From: Candidatus Omnitrophota bacterium
GTDB lineage: Bacteria > Omnitrophota > Omnitrophia > Omnitrophales > JACROU01
Assembly: GCA_029261035.1 (NCBI GenBank)
Contig: JAJDCD010000005.1
Location: forward strand, 95,677 to 159,676
Length of the DNA: 64,000 bases
Reading direction: 5' to 3'
Below, piece by piece: positions 9,117 to 17,309 of this stretch; position 1 is the stretch's first letter, and each line of letters begins with the position of its first letter. The position numbers were made by a program, and so were the translations under genes. Below the pieces are notes generated by a model. The model made no database searches. It was not told where the DNA came from and worked only from the letters and a program-made list of their open reading frames with translations.

Positions 9117-10151
9117 ATGCCTAATTCTCCAAAATATCAGTACTGGATTGATGATTTTAATCGTTTGGTAATACAAAAAAAGTCTAAATCAGGGCGTTTG
9201 TTGGGGAAGTCAGAAGTGCTGAACGGACGTTTTGAGCTTACTCAAGAAAAGTATCTTCGTTTTAAACTTAAGACCCCTAGTGCCATTCTTCAAGATGTTC
9301 TTGTCCGATCCAATCAAACAACCCTCAATTTAAAAGGAAATTGGTCGCTCACATCAAGTCATAAGCTCAAATATAAGTTGCACCGATCTTTAGGAGAGCT
9401 TTTGTTCTCAACAGAATTAATTCAATATAACAAAAATAAATTTGTTTTTTCTGTGACTACGAAGGATAACCCAAAAACATTTTCCACCCGGTTATTTCAA
9501 TTTGATGGGTTTTGGCAAGTAGACAAGAATAATAGAATTGTTTTTACTACGATACATAGAAAATCAAAGAGAGACCGATTTCTTTTTCAAGGGTTATGGG
9601 AATTAAATCGAAATCATCAAATTATTTATCGTTACTCTTTGGAACAGCTTAAAGCAAGAAAGAAGAAAGAGCAAACGCTTATTCTTAAAGGGAGTTGGCG
9701 ATTTGTAAAAAAAGGTTTTCTGGATTATTCATTGAAAGGAGATGCTCAATCTCGATTTCGATTTCGAGCCCAGTTTACATCTCATAGCCATATTCGTAAG
9801 GATCGTTCTAAACTTGTATTTAAAGTAGGAGTGTTAGTTTTAGGAAGAAAAAAGAGAGCTTTGAAAACGATTGAGCTTTTTGGCCGAGTTGTATTTTACC
9901 AAAAGCTGACTTTAGGTTTTGAGATTGAATATGAAAGAGGTGTTTGGGAAGAGAGTAAATTTCACGTACTCTATAAGCCAAAGAAGGGAAGCGAAGTGAA
10001 GCTCGAGTTATTAAATGGGAGAGGGAAAAGTTTGGGGATTCAGATGGTTTTTTCACAACAACTATTGCAAGAGCGCGGAGATTTTTTTGTACAAGCAAAG
10101 AAACAGGGGAAAGAACAATCTGTTTTTACAGGAGTTCGAATTCCTTGGTGA
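9117..10151 (+). CDS. Unknown protein with repeated beta-strand (LKGxWxL) units
   Basis: I do not recognise a family for this 344-residue, very Lys/Arg/Phe-rich protein. It shows a recurring unit of roughly 45-60 residues that begins with a Gly-x-Trp strand pair: LKGNWSLTSSHKLKYKL, FDGFWQVDKNNRIVF, FQGLWELNRNHQIIYRY and LKGSWRFVKKGFLDYSL. Alternating hydrophobic/polar residues suggest an all-beta fold such as a long sheet or beta-barrel. There is no signal peptide. The strong positive charge suggests contact with nucleic acid or an anionic polymer, but that is only inference. The ATG at 9117 follows an AAAGGATG purine tract. Confidence 0.65.
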   Translation: MPNSPKYQYWIDDFNRLVIQKKSKSGRLLGKSEVLNGRFELTQEKYLRFKLKTPSAILQDVLVRSNQTTLNLKGNWSLTSSHKLKYKLHRSLGELLFSTELIQYNKNKFVFSVTTKDNPKTFSTRLFQFDGFWQVDKNNRIVFTTIHRKSKRDRFLFQGLWELNRNHQIIYRYSLEQLKARKKKEQTLILKGSWRFVKKGFLDYSLKGDAQSRFRFRAQFTSHSHIRKDRSKLVFKVGVLVLGRKKRALKTIELFGRVVFYQKLTLGFEIEYERGVWEESKFHVLYKPKKGSEVKLELLNGRGKSLGIQMVFSQQLLQERGDFFVQAKKQGKEQSVFTGVRIPW

Positions 10152-10212
10152 AGACAGAAGTCAGAGGTCGGAAGTTAGAAAAAATGAAAGCTTTTCTGTC
10201 ATCTGACTTCAG
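10150..10212. repeat. GAAGTCAGAGGTCGGAAGT-type inverted repeat
   Basis: GAAGACAGAAGTCAGAGGTC and the downstream TCATCTGACTTCAGT are partial inverted copies. The same words occur in opposite orientation at 61988-62020 (TCTGACTTCAGACCTCTGACC). It fills the gap between two genes. Confidence 0.55.
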
Positions 10213-10235
10213 TAGAAAACAACAAAGGAGAATTT

Positions 10236-10577
10236 ATGGATTGGAATCAAAAAAAGTGTAAGCCTTGTGAAGGAGGGGTTGAGCCTATTTCGATTGAGGA
10301 CGCTAAGAACCATGTGTCTGATTTGGACCAGTGGACACTTTCGGGAAATGGAAGTTCGATATCAAAGCAATTTTTAATGAAAAATTTTATATCTGCGATC
10401 GAATTGATAAATAGAATTGCCGCTGTCAGTGAGTTAGAAAACCATCATCCAGATATCCACTTAACTGGGTATAGAAACTTACAAATTGATTTATCCACGC
10501 ATGCCATCAGTGGATTGAGTGAAAATGACTTTATTTTGGCCTCAAAAATTGACCATATGCCTAAGGAGCTTAAATAG
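10236..10577 (+). CDS. phhB: 4a-hydroxytetrahydrobiopterin dehydratase (pterin-4a-carbinolamine dehydratase)
   Basis: A 113-residue protein of typical family length. It dehydrates the 4a-carbinolamine formed by aromatic amino-acid hydroxylases and so regenerates the pterin cofactor. The signature ENHHPDIHLTGYRNLQIDLSTHAISGLSENDFIL (about residues 69-102), split by the usual strand pattern, is unmistakable, including the catalytic His pair in HHPD. AAAGGAG lies just upstream of the ATG at 10236. No hydroxylase gene is in the window, so the partner is unknown. In bacteria lacking hydroxylases the family is also linked to molybdopterin metabolism. Confidence 0.92.
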   Translation: MDWNQKKCKPCEGGVEPISIEDAKNHVSDLDQWTLSGNGSSISKQFLMKNFISAIELINRIAAVSELENHHPDIHLTGYRNLQIDLSTHAISGLSENDFILASKIDHMPKELK

Positions 10578-10738
10578 ATACTTGTAAGTGTCTATGATAG
10601 AATAAGTTAAGATTAAATTAATCTATCTCTAGTGTTTGGAGATGTTAATTGTATATTAGAGTTGTAATTAGGGTATTCACGTGGTAATGTTGATGCTTAA
10701 CTTCGCTTCTTAAGAGGCGATTTGAGAGGAGATTTATT

Positions 10739-11644
10739 TTGTCTACAGCAGTTTCAGAACCGAAGAAAACAGTTAAAAATGACAGGGTTACGAGTATATC
10801 AGACTTGTTTCCAGCTAAGACGGAAAAGGAAATAAAACAACAGAAAATGGGCGCATGGGTTCGCGCTATTTGGATGATTTCAGCACATTTAGGTTGTATT
10901 GCTGGCTTCTTTTTCTTTTCGTGGAAAGCGGTTTTTGTAGGAGTTTTTATCTATTGGATTACAGGTGGTTTGGGTATTTGCTTAGGATTTCATCGTTTAT
11001 TAACACATCGTAGTTTCCAGTGTCCTAAGTGGTTTGAGTATTTCTTGACCGTGTGCGGCATTTTAGCTCTTCAGGGAAGTCAGGTTTATTGGGTCGCATC
11101 TCATAGAGCACATCATCTTTATTCAGATCAAGAGGGAGATCCTCATAGTCCGCGTAAGGGTTTTTGGTGGTCTCATTGCATGTGGCTTTTTGATACTAAA
11201 TGGCTTTCAACCGATGATTTATCTGCACGATTTGCCGGAGATTTATTAAAAGATCCAGGCCAACGTTTTATTGAGAAATTCCAATTGGTTCCTATTGTTT
11301 TATTAGGCATGGGATTGATTGCTCTTGGCTGGGAATACTTTGTTTGGGGTTTTGTAATTCGAATGGTTGTTTGTTATCACGGAACTTGGTTTGTGAACTC
11401 AGCTTCTCATATATGGGGTTATCAAAACTATGATTCTGGAGATGACTCAAAGAACTTGTGGTGGGTTGCGTTACTTAGTTTTGGTGAAGGGTGGCATAAC
11501 AATCATCATGCTTTTCAATCTTCTGCGCGTCATGGGTTAAGATGGTGGGAAGTAGATACGACATTTATCACGATTAAGTTTTTGAGCTTGTTGGGGCTTG
11601 CTAAGAATGTGCAGGTTCCTAAGGAAGTTGGAGCTACTTCGTAA
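10739..11644 (+). CDS. Acyl-CoA / fatty acid delta-9 desaturase
   Basis: A 301-residue integral-membrane di-iron desaturase. The three His boxes are present and spaced as in stearoyl-CoA desaturases: HRLLTH, HRAHH and HNNHH, followed by AFQSSARHGLRWWE. Hydrophobic spans flank the first box and separate the second and third. It introduces a cis double bond into acyl chains and so tunes membrane fluidity. The start is TTG at 10739: AGGAG at 10727-10731 is seven bases upstream and no ATG fits better. Confidence 0.93.
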   Translation: MSTAVSEPKKTVKNDRVTSISDLFPAKTEKEIKQQKMGAWVRAIWMISAHLGCIAGFFFFSWKAVFVGVFIYWITGGLGICLGFHRLLTHRSFQCPKWFEYFLTVCGILALQGSQVYWVASHRAHHLYSDQEGDPHSPRKGFWWSHCMWLFDTKWLSTDDLSARFAGDLLKDPGQRFIEKFQLVPIVLLGMGLIALGWEYFVWGFVIRMVVCYHGTWFVNSASHIWGYQNYDSGDDSKNLWWVALLSFGEGWHNNHHAFQSSARHGLRWWEVDTTFITIKFLSLLGLAKNVQVPKEVGATS

Positions 11645-11654
11645 TTCTTTTGTT

Positions 11655-11697
11655 TTAGTCTGCCTATCTTCCTGGTGGGTGGACTAAGGCTTTTTTC
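11655..11697 (+). terminator. Probable terminator after the desaturase
   Basis: TTAGTC pairs with GACTAA around a GC-rich inner stem (TGCC/GGTG), followed by AAGGCTTTTTT. Confidence 0.6.
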
Positions 11698-11741
11698 TAT
11701 TTTTTCTATTAAAATTTTGTTTGGGTTTTGAAGTTGGGTTG

Positions 11742-12012
11742 GAGAGCCTGGGAAATTTCTCGGCGCTCAGACATGCTCGGACTTTGTCCTGCGCAACTCG
11801 CGGCGAGAAATTTCCCAGGCTCTCATCAGTGATAAGTCTTTGGTTGGGTTGAGGGGGTTGAAACAAGATGGGCATCGAGCCCCTATTGTTTCTAGGGTTT
11901 AATGTGTTTCGTTATTGGGTAAATAACGAAACGCTTATTTGTTGTTAGTGATTTTAAGAGGTGATTGGGATAAAGGCGTATGGGCAATGATGGGTTGGTT
12001 TAGGATTTAGGA
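11742..12012. repeat. Structured dispersed repeat, copy 2
   Basis: This accounts for most of the 432-base gap between the convergent desaturase and permease genes. Hairpin A (11742-11824) has perfect 21-bp arms, and its stem sequence differs from copies 1 and 3 while staying fully paired. The inner stem is GGAC/GTCC closed by TGC/GCA. The conserved unpaired tracts GCGCTCAGACA and AACTCGCGG are kept. Hairpin B (11860-11892) and hairpin C (11906-11932) are near identical to copy 1; only the hairpin C centre changes (GGGTA for GTGTA). Similarity ends at GGTTTAGGATTT near 12010. A TAAAAGCTAATAACTAATAGC repeat then abuts the permease stop. Confidence 0.8.
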
Positions 12013-12076
12013 TCCGCTATAAGGCTGCGGATTCGCGTCGGGCGTCGAGGTTAAAAGCTAATAACTAATAGCCAGC

Positions 12077-13150
12077 TTACTTTGGGATGCTTAGGTATTC
12101 TTCTTGGTAGATTTTGATTAGGGCGAAGAAGAGGGCTAGGAGGACGGGGCCTAAGAAGATTCCGGTTAAGCCGTATAGGCGTAAGCCGCCTAAGATTCCT
12201 AAGAAAAGTAAGAGGATAGGCAGTTTTGTTTTTTCTCCTATCAAGTAAGGCTTTAGGAAGTTGTCTAACAAGCTGATGAAGAGAGTTCCTAGCACTAAAA
12301 GGATCACTGCTTTGGTGTAGGCACCTATAAAAAAGTAATAAATAACAAACGGAACCCATATAGCAGCGGCACCCGTAACAGGAATCATAGAAGATAAAAA
12401 GGTTAAGAAACCTAAGAATACAGGGATTGGAAGTCCGAGTAACCAATAAATCAAACAACCAAAACTTCCTTGAATAACAGCGGTAAAGACTTGTCCTCGA
12501 ACAACAGCAGAAAGTGTTTCGTTTAGTTTTAAAAACAAACCGTCTTTATTTTTGTCTTCCATAGGGATGAATTTTTTAATGGAATTTGCAAGTCTTTCTC
12601 CATTAAGAAAAAAGTAGAATACGAAGAAAATGACTAAGATTGTGTTCACGCCAATGATTAAAATATTCTTCGTGGTTTGAGCTAAAAAGTTGGTGGCGTA
12701 ATTTCCGATAAATTTGGAAACATTTAACATGTAAGTGGTGATGTTTTCTTGAAATTGATCGATGTTAAAAAATCGACTTTCAGTTAGGTTGAACCAATGG
12801 TAAGTCTTAATGCTTTCAATGATCTCACGAACTTTATCAACGGTAACTGTGGTGCTAACCCAGTCGTACATTTTAATCCCTTGAACAGCAACAGTGCTGA
12901 CAACGAGTCCTGCAAGAGGAAGGGTGACGCATAGTACAATTAAGGTTGTTATAAGAGCAGACAGAGTTTCTTTTCCCCTAGTCAGACGTTTGATCAAGTT
13001 GTGTAAGGGGAGGAACGCAAATGTTAAAATTGCGGCCCAAAACATTGCGGAGAAAAAGGGTGAGAAAATCAGGCCTAATTGATATAAAACAAATATCAAT
13101 AAGACGAAAAAGAAAATAGATATAATTTGTTGTCTGTTGAGTAGGCTCAT
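12077..13150 (-). CDS. AI-2E family (PerM-like) membrane permease
   Basis: A 357-residue minus-strand membrane protein. It starts with two N-terminal spans (FFFVLLIFVLYQLGLIFSPF, then WAAILTFAFLPLHNLI), followed by a span and a long extracytoplasmic segment (about residues 85-150). The C-terminal half has five to six spans, including the typical GxPIPVFLGFLTFLSSMIPVTGAAAIWVP and LKPYLIGEKTKLPILLLFLGILGGL segments. The family is variously linked to autoinducer-2 export, Na+/H+ antiport and general permease roles, so the substrate is unknown. It is divergent from the dienelactone hydrolase gene. Confidence 0.9.
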   Translation of the reverse strand: MSLLNRQQIISIFFFVLLIFVLYQLGLIFSPFFSAMFWAAILTFAFLPLHNLIKRLTRGKETLSALITTLIVLCVTLPLAGLVVSTVAVQGIKMYDWVSTTVTVDKVREIIESIKTYHWFNLTESRFFNIDQFQENITTYMLNVSKFIGNYATNFLAQTTKNILIIGVNTILVIFFVFYFFLNGERLANSIKKFIPMEDKNKDGLFLKLNETLSAVVRGQVFTAVIQGSFGCLIYWLLGLPIPVFLGFLTFLSSMIPVTGAAAIWVPFVIYYFFIGAYTKAVILLVLGTLFISLLDNFLKPYLIGEKTKLPILLLFLGILGGLRLYGLTGIFLGPVLLALFFALIKIYQEEYLSIPK

Positions 13151-13217
13151 AATTTGTTTTATCTTCTGTTATTTGAATGTTTTACTTATAATAGCGTCGA
13201 ATTTAATGGAGGCCAAT

Positions 13218-14018
13218 ATGCTTAATATTCGAGATTTTTTGACTAGATCTTTAGGTTTATTATTAATAGGGGCATTTTTTATGCCTATTTCAGTGGGGGT
13301 AGCAGGTCCAGAATCTAAGGATCATCCTTTTAATTTTGATGTTCCCACTCAATTTAATGGGGATATGATTGCTCTTATGGCAGGAAAAAAACTGTCTTTT
13401 GTTGCTTATGAAGCAAATCCTAAAGAGGATACAGGGAAAGCTATCTTGTTGATTCATGAATGGTGGGGCCTTAATGAGCATATTAAGTCTGTTGCCGATC
13501 AGCTTGCTGGTTTAGGTTATCATGCGTTGGCTATTGATCTTTATAACGAACAAGTGGCTTATGACCCTGCTGATGCGGATCAATATAGAAAGCAAGTTAA
13601 AGAGAGGGAAGCGAATAAAAAAATTACCGCAGCTCTCAGGTATTTATCTCTTACTTCTGACAAAGTAGCAACTATGGGCTGGTGTTTTGGGGGAGGCTGG
13701 TCTTTGAATGCGAGCTTAAATAATCCTAGCTTGGTAGATGCGACTATTATTTACTATGGAGCTTTGGTTACCGAGCCGGTTAAACTAAAGGCACTTAAAT
13801 CACCTGTTCTTGGAATTTTTGCAAAAAAAGATGCTTGGATTACTCCTGCTTGGGTGATGTCCTTCGAAACGGCTTTAAATGCCGCTGGGGTAGAGAACCA
13901 AATTTATTCTTACGATGCGGATCATGCTTTTGCAAACCCCAGCAATGATAGATATGATGAAGAAGCATATATTGATGCTTGGGATAAAACATTAACCTTT
14001 CTTAGAAAGTATTTGTAA
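13218..14018 (+). CDS. Exported dienelactone hydrolase family protein
   Basis: A 266-residue alpha/beta hydrolase. I place the start at ATG 13218, because GGAGG (13208-13212) lies just upstream and residues 1-30 then form a signal peptide (LLLIGAFFMPISVGVAG). A start at 13137 would overlap the divergent permease. Motifs: LLIHEWWGLNEHI, then the nucleophile Cys156 in GWCFGGGW, the acid in AKKDAW, and the His in DADHAFAN. These form the Cys-Asp-His triad of dienelactone hydrolases. Exported members usually have unknown ester substrates. A TATAAT box at 13187-13192 may be its -10. Confidence 0.88.
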   Translation: MLNIRDFLTRSLGLLLIGAFFMPISVGVAGPESKDHPFNFDVPTQFNGDMIALMAGKKLSFVAYEANPKEDTGKAILLIHEWWGLNEHIKSVADQLAGLGYHALAIDLYNEQVAYDPADADQYRKQVKEREANKKITAALRYLSLTSDKVATMGWCFGGGWSLNASLNNPSLVDATIIYYGALVTEPVKLKALKSPVLGIFAKKDAWITPAWVMSFETALNAAGVENQIYSYDADHAFANPSNDRYDEEAYIDAWDKTLTFLRKYL

Positions 14019-14112
14019 GAGACTTTGTCAGAGCCTCTCTGAAGGATTCTCAAAGAAGGGTTAAATTCAGTGGAGCCCTTTGGCTCACGCTCTTTACAAG
14101 TCTCTCTAACTA
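14016..14112. repeat. Imperfect inverted repeat, possible terminator
   Basis: GTAAGAGACTTTGT at the stop codon is mirrored by ACAAGTCTCTCTAAC about 80 bases later. The intervening bases form smaller stems. No T-run follows, so terminator function is uncertain. Confidence 0.4.
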
Positions 14113-14158
14113 ATGATACAATTCATGTCTTCATAACCGTGTGAAAGGGAGGAAATAA

Positions 14159-15118
14159 ATGAGAATTTTTGAAAATATTATAGAAACTATTGGAAATACC
14201 CCTCTAGTTCGATTGAATAAACTTGCTGAAGGTGTGGATGCAGAGATTTTATTGAAATTAGAGTTTTTCAATCCACTTTCTAGTGTAAAAGATCGAATTG
14301 GAAAAGCTATGATTGAGGCTGGTGAAAAGGCTGGAAAAATAAATAAAGATACGATTATTATTGAGCCTACGAGTGGGAATACAGGTATTGCTTTAGCTTT
14401 TATCTGTGCTTCTAAAGGGTATCGTTTAATCTTGACTATGCCTGAAACTATGTCTATGGAAAGAAGAACTCTTTTAAAACTTCTAGGAGCGGATCTCGTT
14501 TTGACTCCAGGCGCTGAAGGAATGAAGGGCGCTATCAGAAAATGTGAAGAGCTTGCAGCTCAAACACCTAATTCTTTTATACCGCAACAATTTAAAAATC
14601 TAGCAAATCCTGAAGTTCATCGTAACACAACAGCAGAAGAAATTTGGAATGACACAGATGGAAAAGTGGATATTCTTATTTCTGGTGTTGGAACTGGTGG
14701 AACGATTACAGGTGTGGGTGAAGCTATTAAGAAAAAGAAAAGTTCGTTTAAATGTATTGCTATTGAACCTGAGGATTCTCCTGTCTTATCTGGAGGGGCT
14801 CCTGGGCCACATAAGATTCAAGGGATAGGCGCTGGGTTTGTGCCTGACATTTTAGATGTGGACGTCATTGATGATATTATCAAAGTTTCGAACGATAATG
14901 CATTTCAAATGGCACGACGTCTTGCGAAAGAAGAAGGGGTGTTAGCTGGTATTTCTTCTGGAGCAGCTGTTTGGGCCGCTTTAGAAATAGCCAAAAAAGA
15001 TGAGAACAAAGGAAAGGTTATTGTCGTTATTATTCCTAGTACAGGAGAGCGTTACTTAAGTACAGCTCTTGCAGACGATGCGAGGCAAGAAGCAATGAAT
15101 TTGGAAGTATCAGCGTAA
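14159..15118 (+). CDS. cysK: Cysteine synthase A (O-acetylserine sulfhydrylase)
   Basis: A 319-residue PLP enzyme that makes cysteine from O-acetylserine and sulfide. The PLP Lys is Lys44 in SSVKDRIG. The substrate loop is [10 protein letters not shown] (71-76 core). The phosphate-binding loop [11 protein letters not shown] and the C-terminal STGERYLST are typical of CysK rather than cystathionine beta-synthase. AAAGGGAGG sits just ahead of the ATG at 14159. It looks monocistronic: a hairpin follows, and no serine acetyltransferase is in view. Confidence 0.96.
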   Translation: MRIFENIIETIGNTPLVRLNKLAEGVDAEILLKLEFFNPLSSVKDRIGKAMIEAGEKAGKINKDTIIIEPTSGNTGIALAFICASKGYRLILTMPETMSMERRTLLKLLGADLVLTPGAEGMKGAIRKCEELAAQTPNSFIPQQFKNLANPEVHRNTTAEEIWNDTDGKVDILISGVGTGGTITGVGEAIKKKKSSFKCIAIEPEDSPVLSGGAPGPHKIQGIGAGFVPDILDVDVIDDIIKVSNDNAFQMARRLAKEEGVLAGISSGAAVWAALEIAKKDENKGKVIVVIIPSTGERYLSTALADDARQEAMNLEVSA

Positions 15119-15127
15119 TTTTAGGTT

Positions 15128-15161
15128 TTACGGGTGTTCGACTTTAAGTCCGACACCCGTT
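15128..15161 (+). terminator. Hairpin after cysK
   Basis: ACGGGTGT(T)CGACTT pairs with AAGTCCGACACCCGT in a GC-rich stem of about 13 bp. The T-run is poor, so termination may be weak. Confidence 0.5.
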
Positions 15162-15293
15162 AATCTATGTCTACAAACAAGGTTATTCTTTATCTTCAAA
15201 TAAAACGAAAGATTCTTTGAATAATTTATTTAGAGTTCAATCTACATATCTCACATTTAAATTTAATTTAAACAACTTAAAAGGAATCTCTTC

Positions 15294-16556
15294 ATGAGTG
15301 GGCAGATCCTAGTCGAGTTCATTATATTAGTTGTTTTACTTTTTTTTTCTGTCTTCACCTCTCTGGCAGAGACTGCTTTAATTTCTGTAAATAGAAATAA
15401 ACTCAAACAGAAAATCTCCCTGGGCTCAAAAAATGCTAAGAGAGCCATTAAAATCCTAGAGGCACCAGAAAAACTATTTGGTACAGTTTTAGTGATGAAT
15501 AATATTGCTAATTTGCTAGCAGCATCTTTGGCAACAGCAATTGCGTTTCAGTTTTTTAAAAATGACCAAGAAGCAGTTGCTATCGCAGCAATGTCTATCA
15601 CAACAGTTGTTATTATTGGAGAAGTTACCGCTAAAACAATAGCCGCTAAGCGACCTGTAGTTACTTCTCTTTTAGTTGTTTTTCCTATTCAAATTTTAAT
15701 AATAGTCTGCGCGCCTTTTGTTTGGATTTTTACTCTGATCACACGCCTTGTTTTGCGATTGTTTGGAATTCCAATTAAAGAAAATTCCTCCCTTTTAGCC
15801 GAGGAAGAAATTAAAGCTTTGATTCATATCGGTGAAGAAGAGGGTGATATTGAAATAGAAGAAGGTCAGATGTTGCGTAAGGTTTTTAATTTTGGAGACA
15901 TGACGGTACGGGAAGCAATGACGCCTTTATCCGATATGGTGGCGCTTGAGGCTTCTGTAGGCTATGAGGATATGATGGAGACTGTTGTTGATGCAGGTTG
16001 TTCTCGTTTACCCATTTATGATGGAGAGAAAGATAATATTGTTGGAGTTGTTCAAGTTAAGGACTTGCTAACTTTTTGGGAAAATCAGCAACTGATTATT
16101 TTGGAGGACGTAATGGATCCACCTTTGTTTGTTCCTTCGATCAAAAAGATTAGTGATTTATTGCAAGAGTTTCAAGCGGGTAAATCACATATGGCGATTG
16201 TGACAAACTTGGCAGGCAAAATCGTTGGGCTGATTACTTTAGAGGATATCATCGAGGAAATCGTGGGTGAGATTGAAGATGAGTATGATGCGCGTTTTAC
16301 GGATATAGAAAAAACCGGTAAAGATACCTATAAAACAAGTGGCTATTGCCTGATAGAAAAGGTAAACGAAGAGTTGAATGTAGAGCTCCCGGCAGCTGAT
16401 TTTGTGATGTTGAATGGGTATATTATCTCAGAACTGGGGCATGTTCCTAAAAGCGGAGAGACAATAGATTTAGGTTCTATTCAAGTAAGGATTCAAGAGG
16501 TGGATGGGCATCGAATTATTCAGTTAGAAATTAAAAAGAAAGAGGATGCGATTTAA
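15294..16556 (+). CDS. CNNM/CBS/CorC-HlyC domain membrane protein
   Basis: A 420-residue protein with the standard order of the CorB/HlyC/CNNM family. Residues 1-160 are a CNNM (DUF21) membrane domain with about four spans, containing LAETALISVNRNKL and MNNIANLLAAS. Residues about 195-320 hold a tandem CBS pair (MTVREAMTPLSDMVAL; SRLPIYDGEKDNIVGVVQVKDLL; GLITLEDIIEEIVGEIEDEYD). The last about 80 residues are a CorC/HlyC (transporter-associated) domain. The family is implicated in Mg2+/Co2+ transport, with CBS domains sensing adenosine nucleotides. The hemolysin name is historical. Confidence 0.92.
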   Translation: MSGQILVEFIILVVLLFFSVFTSLAETALISVNRNKLKQKISLGSKNAKRAIKILEAPEKLFGTVLVMNNIANLLAASLATAIAFQFFKNDQEAVAIAAMSITTVVIIGEVTAKTIAAKRPVVTSLLVVFPIQILIIVCAPFVWIFTLITRLVLRLFGIPIKENSSLLAEEEIKALIHIGEEEGDIEIEEGQMLRKVFNFGDMTVREAMTPLSDMVALEASVGYEDMMETVVDAGCSRLPIYDGEKDNIVGVVQVKDLLTFWENQQLIILEDVMDPPLFVPSIKKISDLLQEFQAGKSHMAIVTNLAGKIVGLITLEDIIEEIVGEIEDEYDARFTDIEKTGKDTYKTSGYCLIEKVNEELNVELPAADFVMLNGYIISELGHVPKSGETIDLGSIQVRIQEVDGHRIIQLEIKKKEDAI

Positions 16557-16575
16557 CACTGTATTCGTCTTCAGA

Positions 16576-16603
16576 TTGTTTTATTTCGTATTTTTGCTAT
16601 AAT
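16576..16603 (+). promoter_or_regulatory. Sigma-70-like promoter before the acidic repeat protein
   Basis: TTGTTT (16576-16581), a 16-base spacer, and extended -10 TGCTATAAT (16595-16603) lie 50 bases before the chosen start. It is the best complete promoter match I see in the window. The same TGCTATAAT occurs before glgP. Confidence 0.6.
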
Positions 16604-16653
16604 ACCGGCCCTATTTAAAGTTTAGTTTAATGATGAGAAAGGAAGTTATTTTT

Positions 16654-17145
16654 ATGGCAGACGAAGAAAAGAAAGAAGAAGAAAAATTAGAAGAAGCTCC
16701 AAAGGCTGAAGAAGCAAAAGAAGAAACAGTTCCGGCAGAGGAAGCTCCAAAAGCAGAGACTCCAAAAGTTGAGGAAGCTCCTAAGGCGGAAGAAGTAAAA
16801 GAAGCAGCGGCTCCAGCAGCAGCTCCTAAAGCGGAAGAAGCAAAAGAAGAAGCAGCTCCAGCAGCAGAAGCTCCAAAAGCGGAAGAAGTAAAAGAAGCAG
16901 CAGCTCCGGTAGCAGAGACTCCAAAAGCGGAAGAAGCAAAAGAAGCAGCAGCTCCAGCAGCAGAGGCTCCTAAAGCGGAAGAAGCTCCAGCAGAAGATGG
17001 TGAGCCAAAAAGAATTAAGTTAAACAACTTGTCATTAGAGGAAATTGAAAAGAAACTTAAAGAGTGTGAAGAGAAAATGGGTGGTTTGCATTCTCGATTT
17101 GCTCGGGAACTTTTAAAGCGTAAGGCGCAATTAACCCAAAGCTAA
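16654..17145 (+). CDS. Acidic Ala/Glu/Pro/Lys-rich tandem-repeat protein
   Basis: About 163 residues. The ATG at 16654 is favoured because AAAGGAAG is eight bases upstream and MADEEKKEEE follows; an upstream in-frame ATG at 16630 is less likely. Residues about 10-115 are tandem low-complexity units of roughly 20-25 residues (APKAEEAKEEAAPAAE variants), disordered and strongly acidic. The DNA is correspondingly repetitive and prone to copy-number change. The C-terminal about 45 residues (LNNLSLEEIEKKLKECEEKMGGLHSRFARELLKRKAQL) form an ordered, likely coiled-coil segment and are probably the functional part. I do not recognise a family. The minus-strand open frame here is an artefact of the repeat. 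Confidence 0.75.
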   Translation: MADEEKKEEEKLEEAPKAEEAKEETVPAEEAPKAETPKVEEAPKAEEVKEAAAPAAAPKAEEAKEEAAPAAEAPKAEEVKEAAAPVAETPKAEEAKEAAAPAAEAPKAEEAPAEDGEPKRIKLNNLSLEEIEKKLKECEEKMGGLHSRFARELLKRKAQLTQS

Positions 17146-17168
17146 TTTCTAAGTTTTACAAGGATGTA

Positions 17169-17213
17169 AGGCAGGTGTAATTCATCAAAGGATGGATTTA
17201 CCTGCCTTTTTTT
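17169..17213 (+). terminator. Intrinsic terminator after the acidic repeat protein
   Basis: AGGCAGGT(G)TAA pairs with TTACCTGCCT across a 20-base loop, followed by seven T residues. Confidence 0.85.
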
Positions 17214-17309
17214 ATTTATACAAACAAGTAATTAACGATTTTAAGCTAAGGAACTCCTCCTTTTTAGTCGATATTTCTATGTGACATATTCTAAGGAGCA
17301 ATGGGATAA

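Noticed and set aside
11742-11932. Integron attC-like or Xer/dif-like recombination site
   Set aside because: The hairpins and the 11-5-11 inverted repeat invite this reading, but the GTTRRRY/RYYYAAC core of attC and a dif consensus are not seen, and no recombinase gene is in the window.
13137-13217. Upstream start of the dienelactone hydrolase
   Set aside because: It overlaps the divergent permease and lacks a ribosome site; ATG 13218 has GGAGG and gives a proper signal peptide.
16700-16990. CRISPR-like periodic repeat
   Set aside because: The periodicity is in-frame coding repeats with no unique spacers between constant repeats.
16611-17027. Minus-strand Ala/Ser-rich open frame
   Set aside because: It is the complement of the tandem repeat in the plus-strand gene, which has a promoter, ribosome site and terminator; the minus strand has none.
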